A stretch of 64,000 nucleotides of DNA from Profundicola chukchiensis (GCF_029664245.1 NZ_JANAIE010000002.1:310001-374000); one strand, 5' to 3'; positions 44,253 through 53,016 are shown, counted from the first letter of the stretch. Numbers and translations are program-made. Notes: generated by a model not told the origin, from the sequence alone.

Positions 44253-45542
44253 TTATTGTTTTTTAAATTCTACTCTTCTATTTTTTGCTTTTCCTAAAGA
44301 CGTTGAGTTGCTAGCAATAGGCTCTGATTCTCCTTTTCCTACAACATTAATTCTATCAGAGTCAATATTGTATTTAGTAATTAAATATTTCTTAACCGCG
44401 CTAGCTCTATCTAGAGATAATTTTTGATTTGTATTGGCATCACCATCACTATCAGTATGCCCAATGATTGTTAGTTTCCAATTATCAGATGAATTTTGCA
44501 TGAGTTCACCAACTTCATTTAATATCGAGTTAGAAGAAGGTTCTATATAATCAGATCCAGTTGCAAATAATATATCACTAGAAGAAAAACTCCCTTTCTC
44601 CATCAGGTCTTTTTGAATACTACTTCTTCTATCTGTATCGCCCGCTGCAATTACTACATTCGAGAAATAGAAATAGTTATAAATAGTATCTCCATCTCCA
44701 TGAGTCATAGCGTTAATTATTAAATTGTTTGCATACTCAGGTTTAAATACTTTTGGCATATCAGATACTTTAGTACCATCCACATAAACACGTACGCGCT
44801 CATTATTATTAACTTGAATAGCCACATGAACTTTTTTATCAAAGGGATATTCATATCCCGTTTTCATCCAACCCGTAGTTCTATTACCTACTTCAAGAGA
44901 AGGTTGTTGTTTATGACTATAGAACATAACTCCAAATCCGTCCGTTGAAGACATAGAATGATGAAATCCTTTCTTATTTTCGCTAAACCCAAGCCCTGCG
45001 ATAGCGTATCGCACATCGCTCGGAAGGATTATATCCATTTCGAAAGTGTAATTTGCAGGCATTGGCTTAGGTAACTCTAAATTGATTACACTCTTAGCTG
45101 GAACCTTCAACCATTTTCCTGGAATTCCAGATAGTTTCTTAATATCTCCACCTAAATTCGTGTCCCACTTAGCCGGAAAATCTCCAATGGCATCTTGTAA
45201 AAAATCATCTTGAAAGATTATTTGATCACCACGCACAAAGCCAACTTCATTCACACCAATTTCTTTTAATGATGTATCCTCTAAACTTCCTCCTGTTGGT
45301 TGAGGGTTATTAGGGCTTTGCTGATTTGTAGTTTTAGACTTTTTCGATTTAGATTTCTTTTTCCCTAAAACAGTATCAATGGCATCATCTGTAGTCGCAG
45401 AGGCCTCTCTTTGAGATCGATTTTCTAAAGTTCTTTCTACGCCACGTTCAGCAGCCTTTTTTACTTTTTTCCAAATTTGCGCATCAGCCTGAGTACTTAT
45501 TGACAAGCTAAAAACGAGTGCTATAATTATTTTAAGTTTCAT
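44253..45542 (-). CDS. Jelly-roll/LamG-like and OmpA-domain envelope protein
   Basis: About 429 residues from ATG 45542. Signal peptide (IIALVFSLSISTQADAQ), a basic linker rich in Lys and Ser, a beta-rich region (about 115-310) that looks like a concanavalin/LamG-type jelly roll (YTFEMDIILPSDVRYAIAGL, VRVYVDGTKVSDMP), and a C-terminal OmpA domain (LTIIGHTDSDGDANTNQKLS, RASAVKKYL, GKGESEPIASNS, NRRVEF) that binds peptidoglycan. It leads a three-gene operon and has LytTR-type box cluster III upstream. Confidence 0.85.
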   Translation of the reverse strand: MKLKIIIALVFSLSISTQADAQIWKKVKKAAERGVERTLENRSQREASATTDDAIDTVLGKKKSKSKKSKTTNQQSPNNPQPTGGSLEDTSLKEIGVNEVGFVRGDQIIFQDDFLQDAIGDFPAKWDTNLGGDIKKLSGIPGKWLKVPAKSVINLELPKPMPANYTFEMDIILPSDVRYAIAGLGFSENKKGFHHSMSSTDGFGVMFYSHKQQPSLEVGNRTTGWMKTGYEYPFDKKVHVAIQVNNNERVRVYVDGTKVSDMPKVFKPEYANNLIINAMTHGDGDTIYNYFYFSNVVIAAGDTDRRSSIQKDLMEKGSFSSSDILFATGSDYIEPSSNSILNEVGELMQNSSDNWKLTIIGHTDSDGDANTNQKLSLDRASAVKKYLITKYNIDSDRINVVGKGESEPIASNSTSLGKAKNRRVEFKKQ

Positions 45543-45698
45543 TTTGTTAGGTTTTATTAAGAACATTTACCCAAGGAATTAGGTTGGTTAGTTAGTCGAT
45601 ATACGTTTTATAGGAATTTCCTTGGGCGATGTTCATAAATTTAATTAATCTTATTCCATACGAAATTGAGGAAAATTTGACCTATTTAGAGCAAAAAT

Positions 45699-45752
45699 TG
45701 TATGAAGTGCATGATTTATTGTATAAAATGCACGAAATCGATGATTAACGGT
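45699..45752 (-). promoter_or_regulatory. LytTR-type box cluster III upstream of the OmpA operon
   Basis: Units start at 45699 (TGTATGAAGTGC), 45720 (TGTATAAAATGC) and 45741 (ATGATTAACGGT), again at exactly 21 bases. Thirty bases beyond the near edge the minus strand reads CAATTTCG (45661-45668), a poor -7 match at the conserved spacing. The OmpA-like gene starts 156 bases downstream. Confidence 0.72.
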
Positions 45753-45903
45753 TTTTTGCAAATATTAATTTTAGCCCAAAATCACCTACTTCTATCGTTT
45801 TAGTAGGTTGAAATTTAATTTTAAATCAAATAATTGATTAGATTTAATGGTGAGAAAGCCAATTTTATAGTTCTTAAAGCAGATTTTTAAATAGATGGTT
45901 TGA

Positions 45904-45957
45904 ACCGTTTATACATGAAATCCTACCGTTTATACTGGAATTCATACCGTTCATACA
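45904..45957 (+). promoter_or_regulatory. LytTR-type box cluster IV upstream of the regulator gene
   Basis: ACCGTTTATACA at 45904, ACCGTTTATACT at 45925 and ACCGTTCATACA at 45946, the cleanest cluster. The orientation is reversed relative to clusters I-III, so it faces the plus-strand regulator gene. TACTTTTA at 45987-45994, 29 bases on, is the likely -7 element. This suggests autoregulation. Clusters III and IV fill the 465-base gap 45543-46007. Confidence 0.8.
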
Positions 45958-46007
45958 ATTTAATGGACACTTGGTTTATTTTTTAATACTTTTAATCAAA
46001 ATTGACA

Positions 46008-46751
46008 ATGCGCTGTATAATAATAGATGACGAAGTAAATGCTATAAAAGCACTACGTTGGGAGATTGAAAATTATCTACCAGAATTAACTATTGTATCA
46101 ACATTTAATTCTGCAATTGACGCTTTAGAATATTTAAAGTCTCATCCAGCTCCTGATTTAGTATTTCTAGACATTGAGATGCCAGAAATGAATGGCTTCG
46201 ATTTTATTAATAGTGTTCCAGATAGAGAGTTTGAAATTGTTTTCACTACCGCCTATAGCGAATTCGCATTAGAAGCAATTAAAAAAGAAGCGGTTGATTA
46301 TTTATTAAAACCGATCGATTCTGAGGATTTACGAAAAGCCGTTGAAAAATTAAAGAAAAGATTAGCGCCTATTCAAAAGCAAGAGAATATAACCGAAAAT
46401 TTAAAAGCTATTAAAGGTTATAATTCAAATGAATCTGATAAGGTTAAGATTAGTTTTGATGGTAAGATTAATTTCATGAACCCTGAGGAGATTGTCTATT
46501 TAATGAGTGATGGAAACTATTCTAAGCTTTATTTACAAGATGGCAAAGAGATTCTATTGACATTTAAACTCAAGGAAATGCAACAAGAATTACCAGAAAA
46601 ATATTTCTTTAGAGTGCATAAGTCATACATAATTAATGTTCAAAAAATAAGTTCGTTTTATAAAAACGAGAACTTTATAGTTTTAAATGAAAAGATAAAC
46701 ATTCCTTTAGCTAGAAGTAGAAAGGCAGAGTTTATAAGGAAATATTTATAG
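46008..46751 (+). CDS. LytTR-family response regulator
   Basis: About 247 residues. Receiver domain with acidic pair IIIDDE (7-8), phospho-acceptor Asp55 in LVFLDIEMPEMNG, Thr/Ser at FTTAYSE and Lys in LLKPID. A LytTR DNA-binding domain follows (about 150-247): KISFDGKINFMNPEEIVYL, SDGNYSKLYL, YFFRVHKSYIIN and IPLARSRK. ATG 46008 is chosen over TTG 46002. Cluster IV lies upstream, and a membrane kinase-like gene follows after three bases. Confidence 0.9.
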   Translation: MRCIIIDDEVNAIKALRWEIENYLPELTIVSTFNSAIDALEYLKSHPAPDLVFLDIEMPEMNGFDFINSVPDREFEIVFTTAYSEFALEAIKKEAVDYLLKPIDSEDLRKAVEKLKKRLAPIQKQENITENLKAIKGYNSNESDKVKISFDGKINFMNPEEIVYLMSDGNYSKLYLQDGKEILLTFKLKEMQQELPEKYFFRVHKSYIINVQKISSFYKNENFIVLNEKINIPLARSRKAEFIRKYL

Positions 46752-46754
46752 AAA

Positions 46755-48140
46755 TTGGTTTTTGAATTACACATATTCCTTTGGCATATTACCATGGCAG
46801 TCTTATTTGTTTATGGTTGTATCTCAATGGCATTGTTTTTCACCTCAAGGAGAAACTTATTCTTGTTTTATTCACTCTATTTGTTTCTTCTTTCCATTTA
46901 TATATTTGATAAAAACAGCTATACTTTTCAGATTCCAGCCAATACTTTTACCAAGATTTTCAATTGGTATATACAAGTTATTTATCATGTGGCTTACATA
47001 TGGTTCAGCGTTTCGTTTGTCAATTACCTAACACATTATCCTGGGCATAGAAAGGTTATAAAACAGTATTCATATATACTCCTTGGCTTAGGAAGTATCA
47101 TGTTCGTTTACACGCTAATCACCGCCAATGTTGTTTTATATATAGACTACTTTACATATATTCACGTGCCGCTGATAATTCTGGGAATTATTTATGGAAT
47201 TTATAAAACCTTATTGGTTAAAGAGCCGATGACGTCCTTCTATTTTCCAGGCCTGATATCTTATATCATATTTTCACTTAGTGCGCTATATCTTACACTT
47301 TACCCCGACCCAAGCATTTCATTTGAGCCAATATCGTATTTATATATTGGGATTTTGATTGAAACAAGTTTGTTTGCGATTGGTATTGGATATTATACAC
47401 AACAAATTTATTCTAAATCTCTTTTGGTTGAAAAAGAACTGAATACTGCACAAAATGAATTAAGAGAAAAATTAAGATTACAACTAGATCAAACGGAATT
47501 AGAAAACACGATTAGCAAGCTTAAGATTAACTCACTACAAGGCCAAATGAATTCTCATTTCATATTCAATATTCTGAATTCTATTAAAACCTTTATAGCT
47601 GAGAATAATCAAGAAGCTGCCATTAATTTTTTAAATAAATACGCCAAATTAGTGCGAGAGTATTTAAAAGGGAGTGATCTTGAGACCAATGATTTAGAGG
47701 ATGAAATCAACACCGTTAAACTTTATGTTGAATTAGAAAATATGCGCTTAAATAATTCACTTGATTTTAAACTAAACATCAGCGAGGAACTCAATCTGAG
47801 ATCCATAAAAATTCCTACGCATGTTTTAATTCCTTTTATTGAAAACTCTATTTGGAAAGGATTATTTAGACAAAAAGAGCAGAAATTTCTTTCTCTAGAT
47901 ATTGGAAAAGAGAATAATATGGTTGTGATTCGTATAGAAGATAATGGGATTTATAGCGCTCAAGAGTCCTCGAGAAATAATTTAAACTTGGTAAAGAGCA
48001 TGCAAGTGGCTGAAAAGAAGATCGATACCTTCAATAAATCCAATGAAGACAAAATCTCATATTATCATGAACTCAAAGAGGATGGCGGAATTCAAAAACT
48101 TGAAGTTCCAATACCATCCTCTTTTAAAATTCAGATTTAG
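46755..48140 (+). CDS. Membrane LytS-type histidine kinase homologue with degenerate ATP site
   Basis: 461 residues from TTG 46755, or 448 from ATG 46794; the TTG start completes the first membrane helix and lies three bases after the regulator stop. About six to seven hydrophobic helices (1-225) precede a coiled coil and a His_kinase-like region. The H-box reads NSHFIFNILNSIKTFI (Pro replaced by Ser) and the N-box PFIENSIWKGL is kept, but the G-box reads EDNGIYSAQE, lacking the second Gly of DxGxG. It may be a pseudokinase, phosphatase or modulator. Confidence 0.8.
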   Translation: MVFELHIFLWHITMAVLFVYGCISMALFFTSRRNLFLFYSLYLFLLSIYIFDKNSYTFQIPANTFTKIFNWYIQVIYHVAYIWFSVSFVNYLTHYPGHRKVIKQYSYILLGLGSIMFVYTLITANVVLYIDYFTYIHVPLIILGIIYGIYKTLLVKEPMTSFYFPGLISYIIFSLSALYLTLYPDPSISFEPISYLYIGILIETSLFAIGIGYYTQQIYSKSLLVEKELNTAQNELREKLRLQLDQTELENTISKLKINSLQGQMNSHFIFNILNSIKTFIAENNQEAAINFLNKYAKLVREYLKGSDLETNDLEDEINTVKLYVELENMRLNNSLDFKLNISEELNLRSIKIPTHVLIPFIENSIWKGLFRQKEQKFLSLDIGKENNMVVIRIEDNGIYSAQESSRNNLNLVKSMQVAEKKIDTFNKSNEDKISYYHELKEDGGIQKLEVPIPSSFKIQI

Positions 48141-48171
48141 TGTCGATTAGTTTTAAATCAATATTCTCATC

Positions 48172-50295
48172 TTAGAATCCGAACTTCGCTCCTATCATAA
48201 AGTTTCTTCCAGCTTGTGGGAAATAATAAGGTCCTTCGTAATAATATGCATTGTTAACATATAACTTATCGAAGATATTGTTTACCATTAATCTCAAGTT
48301 TAAGTCATGCTTATTAAACTTAAAGGTATAGCTAGCTAAGAAATCAGCTAGGAAGTAAGAATCTAATAAACCATCTTCTGCCTCGAAATTGGTTATAAAC
48401 TGCTCAGAAACATATTTATTAGTTAAATTCAATTTTAAAGCTTCTACTGGATAAACATCAAGTCCAAATGAAGTAACAATTTCTGGCGTATATGCAATTT
48501 TTGTACTTCCCATATCTACAATAGTTCCATCATCTTTCAGCAACTGATAATCTAAGTTTCTACTATGATTATAAGCAAAGTTTCCGAATAGATTCACTTT
48601 GTTTTGTAGTACTCTTTTGCTGAAATCTAATTCAATTCCAGATCTAAAGCTTTCTCCCACATTCTCTCTTACAGGGTTTCCAACATCATCAATTTGCCCT
48701 GTTAAAACTAATTGATCTAAGTAGTACATATAGAATACGTTCACACCAAAGTTCAACCAATTTTGAGTTCTAAATCCAAGCTCAAAATCGTGTAAAGTCT
48801 CAGGTTTTACTTTGTCAACATTTGCTAAAATATCTGAACGAGTTGGCTCTCTATGTGTTAATCCATAGCTTAAATACATTCTACTTTGAGGCATTCTATA
48901 AGTAATACCCGCCTTTGGGTTTACGAAAGTCCAAGAGAAATCATAAGGCACAAAGTCTTTAAATGAATTATCCCCGCCATTCTTATAATCTGCATCATAG
49001 TTAATCGTTCTTACCTGAACATCTCCGAACAATTCGAAATTATCCATTTTGTAGTTCGCTTTAGCATAACTAGAAAACTCTGTTTTCAAAGACTCATTCT
49101 CATAGTATCTGTGTCCAGCAGCAAAATTTACATCTGAATCAACTAAATCCTCTACGGTTCCATAATGGCCACCGATATAGTGATTTAAAGCAGCTCCAAA
49201 ATATAAATCGAAGTCATTTAAGTTTTTAGCTTCTAAGTTAAATACTCCACCAAAGAAATGATTATCTAAGTATTGTCTTCTAATCACATCCGCTTCATCA
49301 TCTGATGCTAACCAGTAATTTGATAATGTAGCATCTTGCTTATATTCTTCGTAATATCCTTTTCCACGGGTCCAATGAAGTGTAGCTGTAGAACGCCATG
49401 TATCATTCCATTTTTGTCTCCAATAAGTATGTAAGTGGTTTTGAACATAATTATCTGTTTGATTATCATAGTAATCAACCACATTCCAGTTTTCATCGTA
49501 GATAGCACCTGCTGGGTTATGCGTTCTATCATCTTCCATGGTTTGACCATCTATACCATACCAGGCTTGATATGTTTTTTGTGCTCCAAATAAGTTCATT
49601 ACTTGGAATTCCGTTTTCTTATTTGGTCTATAATAAGCGTTTAAGGCAGCAGAAAACAAATCGCTGCTAGCTCTGTCGATATAACCATCTGTCTGGATAT
49701 AACTTACTCGGGTATCTACATTAAATTTATTCTCTGCAAAATCACCTGTTCCCGCATTTAAACCATATTTCATAGTATTAAAACTACCATATGCAGCTTC
49801 TAAATCGGCATAAGGCTTTCTATTTCTGGCATTGGTTTCTAAATTCACGCTACCGCCAAAAGCTGCAGCACCATTGGAAGAAGTTCCAACCCCTCTTTGA
49901 ATTAAAACATCCTGTGCAGAAGAAGCTACATCTGGAAAGTTAACCCAGAAAATTCCGTGAGATTCACTATCATTAACGGGAACTCCGTTAAACGTCATAT
50001 TCATCTGATTTTGATCAATCCCACGAACACGCATAGACGTATATCCAATTCCGTTACCTGCATCAGATGTACTAACTACCGATGTCGCGTTCTTTAAAAG
50101 AATAGGCAAATCTTGACCTAAACCCTTCTCTCTTAGGGTTCTATTTGTAATTTTCTCACTAGTAATTGGAAGTTCAGCCATAGCATGTACGGCTGATAGC
50201 TGAATCGTATCGCTCTCCATTAATTCCTCTACTTCTTGCGCAAAGCCAAGTGTGCTTGCTCCAAGAATTGAACATAAAAAAATCCTCTTCAACAT
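48172..50295 (-). CDS. TonB-dependent outer-membrane receptor, probably for thiamin
   Basis: About 707 residues from ATG 50295. Signal peptide (IFLCSILGASTLGFAQ), plug domain (LGQDLPILLKNATSVVSTSD, MRVRGIDQNQMNMTFNGVPV, LIQRGVGTSSNGAAAFGG) and a 22-strand-type barrel ending in FMIGAKFGF. There is no carboxypeptidase-like N-terminal domain. A TPP riboswitch lies in its leader, so import of thiamin or a precursor is the likely role, as proposed for TPP-controlled receptors in Bacteroidota. No inner-membrane thiamin carrier is adjacent. Confidence 0.88.
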   Translation of the reverse strand: MLKRIFLCSILGASTLGFAQEVEELMESDTIQLSAVHAMAELPITSEKITNRTLREKGLGQDLPILLKNATSVVSTSDAGNGIGYTSMRVRGIDQNQMNMTFNGVPVNDSESHGIFWVNFPDVASSAQDVLIQRGVGTSSNGAAAFGGSVNLETNARNRKPYADLEAAYGSFNTMKYGLNAGTGDFAENKFNVDTRVSYIQTDGYIDRASSDLFSAALNAYYRPNKKTEFQVMNLFGAQKTYQAWYGIDGQTMEDDRTHNPAGAIYDENWNVVDYYDNQTDNYVQNHLHTYWRQKWNDTWRSTATLHWTRGKGYYEEYKQDATLSNYWLASDDEADVIRRQYLDNHFFGGVFNLEAKNLNDFDLYFGAALNHYIGGHYGTVEDLVDSDVNFAAGHRYYENESLKTEFSSYAKANYKMDNFELFGDVQVRTINYDADYKNGGDNSFKDFVPYDFSWTFVNPKAGITYRMPQSRMYLSYGLTHREPTRSDILANVDKVKPETLHDFELGFRTQNWLNFGVNVFYMYYLDQLVLTGQIDDVGNPVRENVGESFRSGIELDFSKRVLQNKVNLFGNFAYNHSRNLDYQLLKDDGTIVDMGSTKIAYTPEIVTSFGLDVYPVEALKLNLTNKYVSEQFITNFEAEDGLLDSYFLADFLASYTFKFNKHDLNLRLMVNNIFDKLYVNNAYYYEGPYYFPQAGRNFMIGAKFGF

Positions 50296-50347
50296 TTTAA
50301 AATTGTTTAGAAAAGGAGTACGATCGTTCACGAAATCGAAAAACTTA

Positions 50348-50420
50348 AATTCCTTGGCAGCATTACCTGCCCAGGTTCTAGAGTATTATCTCAGCTTTTG
50401 CGAACAAAAGCACCCCTTTT
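50348..50420 (-). promoter_or_regulatory. TPP (thiamin pyrophosphate) riboswitch
   Basis: On the minus strand the conserved THI-box parts occur in order: GGGGTGC, GCTGAGATAATACTC, GAACCTG, GGTAATGCTGCC and AAGGAA. CTGAGA and GAACCTG are the pyrimidine-binding and P4/P5 signatures; GGTAATGC replaces the usual GGATAATGC. It ends about 50 bases before the receptor start, leaving room for translational control. No clear terminator follows. Confidence 0.92.
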
Positions 50421-50430
50421 AATTATTCTG

Positions 50431-50438
50431 CAAATCTA
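50431..50438 (-). promoter_or_regulatory. -7 element of the riboswitch-receptor transcript
   Basis: The minus strand reads TAGATTTG, a perfect TAnnTTTG match, about 10 bases before the riboswitch P1 stem. Confidence 0.6.
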
Positions 50439-50500
50439 GGTATAAATATTCGAATAAATCGAAAATAATTCAATAAACTAAAGTCTTAAATAAATTTACC

Positions 50501-50707
50501 TTAATCGTTGAGGTCGTAATTATCATCGTCTTTCTTAATATACTTATAGTAAATAAATAAGCCGATCACCATTCCTACGCCTCCACCAAAGGCATTCATT
50601 AAGGCTTGTTCTTGTGTTGCACCATCTTGTCTAATCATAACAATATACATTACAACCACTGCTACAACAAAGCTAAAGGCAAAAAATGGCCAATTCAATT
50701 TTTTCAT
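50501..50707 (-). CDS. Small two-helix membrane protein
   Basis: 68 residues from ATG 50707. Two hydrophobic helices (NWPFFAFSFVVAVVVMYIVM and FGGGVGMVIGLFIYYKYI) are joined by a short polar loop (RQDGATQEQALM) and followed by an acidic tail (KKDDDNYDLND). No function recognised. It lies between the receptor promoter and folD on its own. Confidence 0.65.
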   Translation of the reverse strand: MKKLNWPFFAFSFVVAVVVMYIVMIRQDGATQEQALMNAFGGGVGMVIGLFIYYKYIKKDDDNYDLND

Positions 50708-50852
50708 AGACACAAATATACAGAATTAGGGATTAGAGCTAGAAATTAGAGTAAAATTAATGCCTCGAAAACCAAGTCACTTTCTTCTGAATGCCTAAAT
50801 TAAATCAGATATAATTCATCTTTTTAAATTCATCTTTCATCAACGAACTCCT

Positions 50853-50860
50853 TATCTTTG
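50853..50860 (+). promoter_or_regulatory. -7 element of folD
   Basis: TATCTTTG, a perfect match, 16 bases before the folD ATG at 50877, so the leader is about 10 bases. Confidence 0.6.
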
Positions 50861-50876
50861 CAAAAATTTTACTTCC

Positions 50877-51767
50877 ATGCAATTATTAGACGGTAACAAA
50901 ACTTCTAAACAGATCAAAGAAGAAATTAAAACTGATGTAGCTAAACACGTAGCAGATGGATATCGTCCACCTCATTTAGCCGCTGTTTTAGTAGGTAGCA
51001 ATCCTGCAAGCCAAAGCTATGTTAACTATAAAATCAAAGATTGTAGCATGGTTGGATTTAAATCTACCTTGCATGAATTAGCTGATGATGTTAGCGAAAA
51101 GGATTTATTAATTTTAATTGATGAATTAAACCGTCAAGAAGATTTAGATGGTTATATCGTTCAATTACCTTTGCCTAAGCATATTAATGAAGACAAAATC
51201 ATTCAAGCGATTGATCCAATTAAAGATGCTGATGGATTCCACCCAACCAACTTAGGTAGAATGGTCTTGGATTTACCAACCTATTTACCAGCAACTCCTT
51301 ACGGAATTATGGAAATGCTAGAGCGTTATCACATCGATACCAATGGTAAAAATGTTGTGGTTTTAGGTAGAAGTAACATTGTTGGTAGACCGATGAGTAT
51401 TTTGTTAAGCCAAAAAGGTAATCCAGGAAATGCTACGGTTATACTTTGCCACAGTAGAACAGAAAATATTAAAGAATTTACGCTAAATGCAGATATTATT
51501 ATTGCTGCATTAGGTGTTGCTAACTTCTTAACTGCTGATATGGTGAGCGATGGTGCAGTTATTGTAGATGTTGGAATCAACCGAGTAGAAGACAATACTT
51601 CAAAAAGTGGCTTTAAGTTAATTGGTGATGTTGACTTTGACAATGTTAAAGAAAAAGCATCTTATATAACACCGGTACCTGGTGGTGTAGGTCCAATGAC
51701 GAGAGCTATGTTATTGAAAAACACATTACACGCTTACAAGCGAAATTATTTAAACAAAGAAGATTAA
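50877..51767 (+). CDS. folD: Bifunctional methylenetetrahydrofolate dehydrogenase/cyclohydrolase FolD
   Basis: 296 residues, cytoplasmic. It interconverts methylene-, methenyl- and formyl-tetrahydrofolate. Motifs: SQSYVNYKIKDC with the catalytic Lys, DGYIVQLPLPKHI, DADGFHPTNLGRM, VVLGRSNIVGRPMSILL and the closing TPVPGGVGPMTRAML. Length and motifs are typical. queE follows after three bases, so the two genes are co-transcribed; both belong to pterin-related metabolism. Confidence 0.95.
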   Translation: MQLLDGNKTSKQIKEEIKTDVAKHVADGYRPPHLAAVLVGSNPASQSYVNYKIKDCSMVGFKSTLHELADDVSEKDLLILIDELNRQEDLDGYIVQLPLPKHINEDKIIQAIDPIKDADGFHPTNLGRMVLDLPTYLPATPYGIMEMLERYHIDTNGKNVVVLGRSNIVGRPMSILLSQKGNPGNATVILCHSRTENIKEFTLNADIIIAALGVANFLTADMVSDGAVIVDVGINRVEDNTSKSGFKLIGDVDFDNVKEKASYITPVPGGVGPMTRAMLLKNTLHAYKRNYLNKED

Positions 51768-51770
51768 TAT

Positions 51771-52412
51771 ATGACACAATCCCTAAGTGAGGAACAGAAA
51801 AGACGAATGAATGAAGGGACCTTGTTACCCATCATGGAGCATTTTTACACTTTACAAGGTGAAGGTGCACATACTGGCGTTGCATCCTATTTTATTAGAA
51901 TAGGTGGATGCGATGTGGGTTGCCATTGGTGTGACGTAAAAGAAAGTTGGGAAGCAGGAAAACATCCACTCACTGAGGTTGATAGTTTAATAGACGAAGT
52001 AACTAAATATACTAAGACCGTTGTATTAACTGGCGGCGAGCCATTAACTTGGAACTTAGATTACATAACTTCTAAGTTAAAGGAAAAAGGCTGCAGCATT
52101 CATATCGAAACTTCGGGAGCCTATCCATTAAGCGGACAATTAGATTGGATTTGTCTTTCTCCAAAGAAAACCATGCATCCAAAACCTGAAGTAATTGCTA
52201 AGGCCAACGAGTTGAAATGCATTGTTTATAACCATAGTGATTTTGATTTTGCAGAGAAGTTTGCAGCTCAAGTTTCTGATTCTTGTGAATTGTACTTACA
52301 GCCAGAATGGAGCAAAAGAGAAGTTATGATGCCTAAGATTGTTGACTATATTTTAGCCAATCCAAAATGGAAGGTTAGCTTACAAACACATAAGTATTTA
52401 AACATTCCATAG
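51771..52412 (+). CDS. queE: 7-carboxy-7-deazaguanine synthase QueE
   Basis: 213 residues, a radical SAM enzyme of the queuosine/7-deazaguanine pathway. The cluster-binding Cys residues are in GGCDVGCHWCDVKESW (CxxxCxxC), preceded by the substrate motif LQGEGAHTG, with VVLTGGEPLTWN and IHIETSG after. Other queuosine genes are not in the window. It is followed by a bidirectional terminator. Confidence 0.92.
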   Translation: MTQSLSEEQKRRMNEGTLLPIMEHFYTLQGEGAHTGVASYFIRIGGCDVGCHWCDVKESWEAGKHPLTEVDSLIDEVTKYTKTVVLTGGEPLTWNLDYITSKLKEKGCSIHIETSGAYPLSGQLDWICLSPKKTMHPKPEVIAKANELKCIVYNHSDFDFAEKFAAQVSDSCELYLQPEWSKREVMMPKIVDYILANPKWKVSLQTHKYLNIP

Positions 52413-52440
52413 ATCTTAGAATATTTAGATTTAACCTATA

Positions 52441-52477
52441 AAAAAAGAGCGAAGTGATATACTTCGCTCTTTTTATT
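52441..52477. terminator. Bidirectional terminator between queE and the DUF4136 lipoprotein
   Basis: AAAAGAGCGAAGT, five-base loop, ACTTCGCTCTTTT, with an A tract on one side and a T tract on the other, between two converging genes. Confidence 0.85.
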
Positions 52478-52479
52478 TA

Positions 52480-53016
52480 TTATTTCTTTTGGGGAGGATA
52501 TTTACTCAATAGCTTATTCATAGCTGTAGAAATAACCTCTGTATTATCTGCGTTTGGTGAAATATCTTTTTCAAATACACCTTGCCAAACCAAATTGTTA
52601 GTTTTAGAATCTACCATTTCTATGATATAGTTTTTATGAAGACGTTTTCTAGAAATCGGAATTCCTACAGAAACACCAACTCCACCTCGTCTACCATAGT
52701 TACCCGAACCTATTCCGATATTACCAGCATTGCGCTTAACTTCATTTTCATGTGTTTTAATATCGATTAATAAATCAGGCGCCTCTACCTTGGACATTCC
52801 TTTGGCGTTTAATTCATGTTCAATCGCATTTAAAATCCTAGTTTGATCTAAACCGTTTGTTTTTCCCCACTGAATATTTGTATAAAAATTATAAGTTTTA
52901 TACTGAGAAAAATCTACGTTTCTGTCGTAATCTGTAGCTACATCGGCTGTTCCACAAGAAGTAAGAACAAAAAACATAGCAACTAGAGATAATAAATATT
53001 GAATTTTCATGATCAT
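52480..53016 (-). CDS. DUF4136-like lipoprotein
   Basis: 178 residues. Lipoprotein signal MFFVLTSC, then VATDYDRNVDFSQYKTYNFY, the opening of DUF4136, a Gly/Arg-rich loop (GSGNYGRRGGVGVSVG) and the closing LVWQGVFEKDISPNAD. Function unknown, probably periplasmic face of the outer membrane. The first ATG (53016) overlaps the murB stop by four bases; ATG 53010 would start at MKIQYLL. Confidence 0.8.
   Translation of the reverse strand: MIMKIQYLLSLVAMFFVLTSCGTADVATDYDRNVDFSQYKTYNFYTNIQWGKTNGLDQTRILNAIEHELNAKGMSKVEAPDLLIDIKTHENEVKRNAGNIGIGSGNYGRRGGVGVSVGIPISRKRLHKNYIIEMVDSKTNNLVWQGVFEKDISPNADNTEVISTAMNKLLSKYPPQKK

Noticed and set aside
41814-45957. CRISPR-like short repeats
   Set aside because: Only three units per cluster, 12-base units with 9-base spacers, no cas genes; promoter phasing explains them better.
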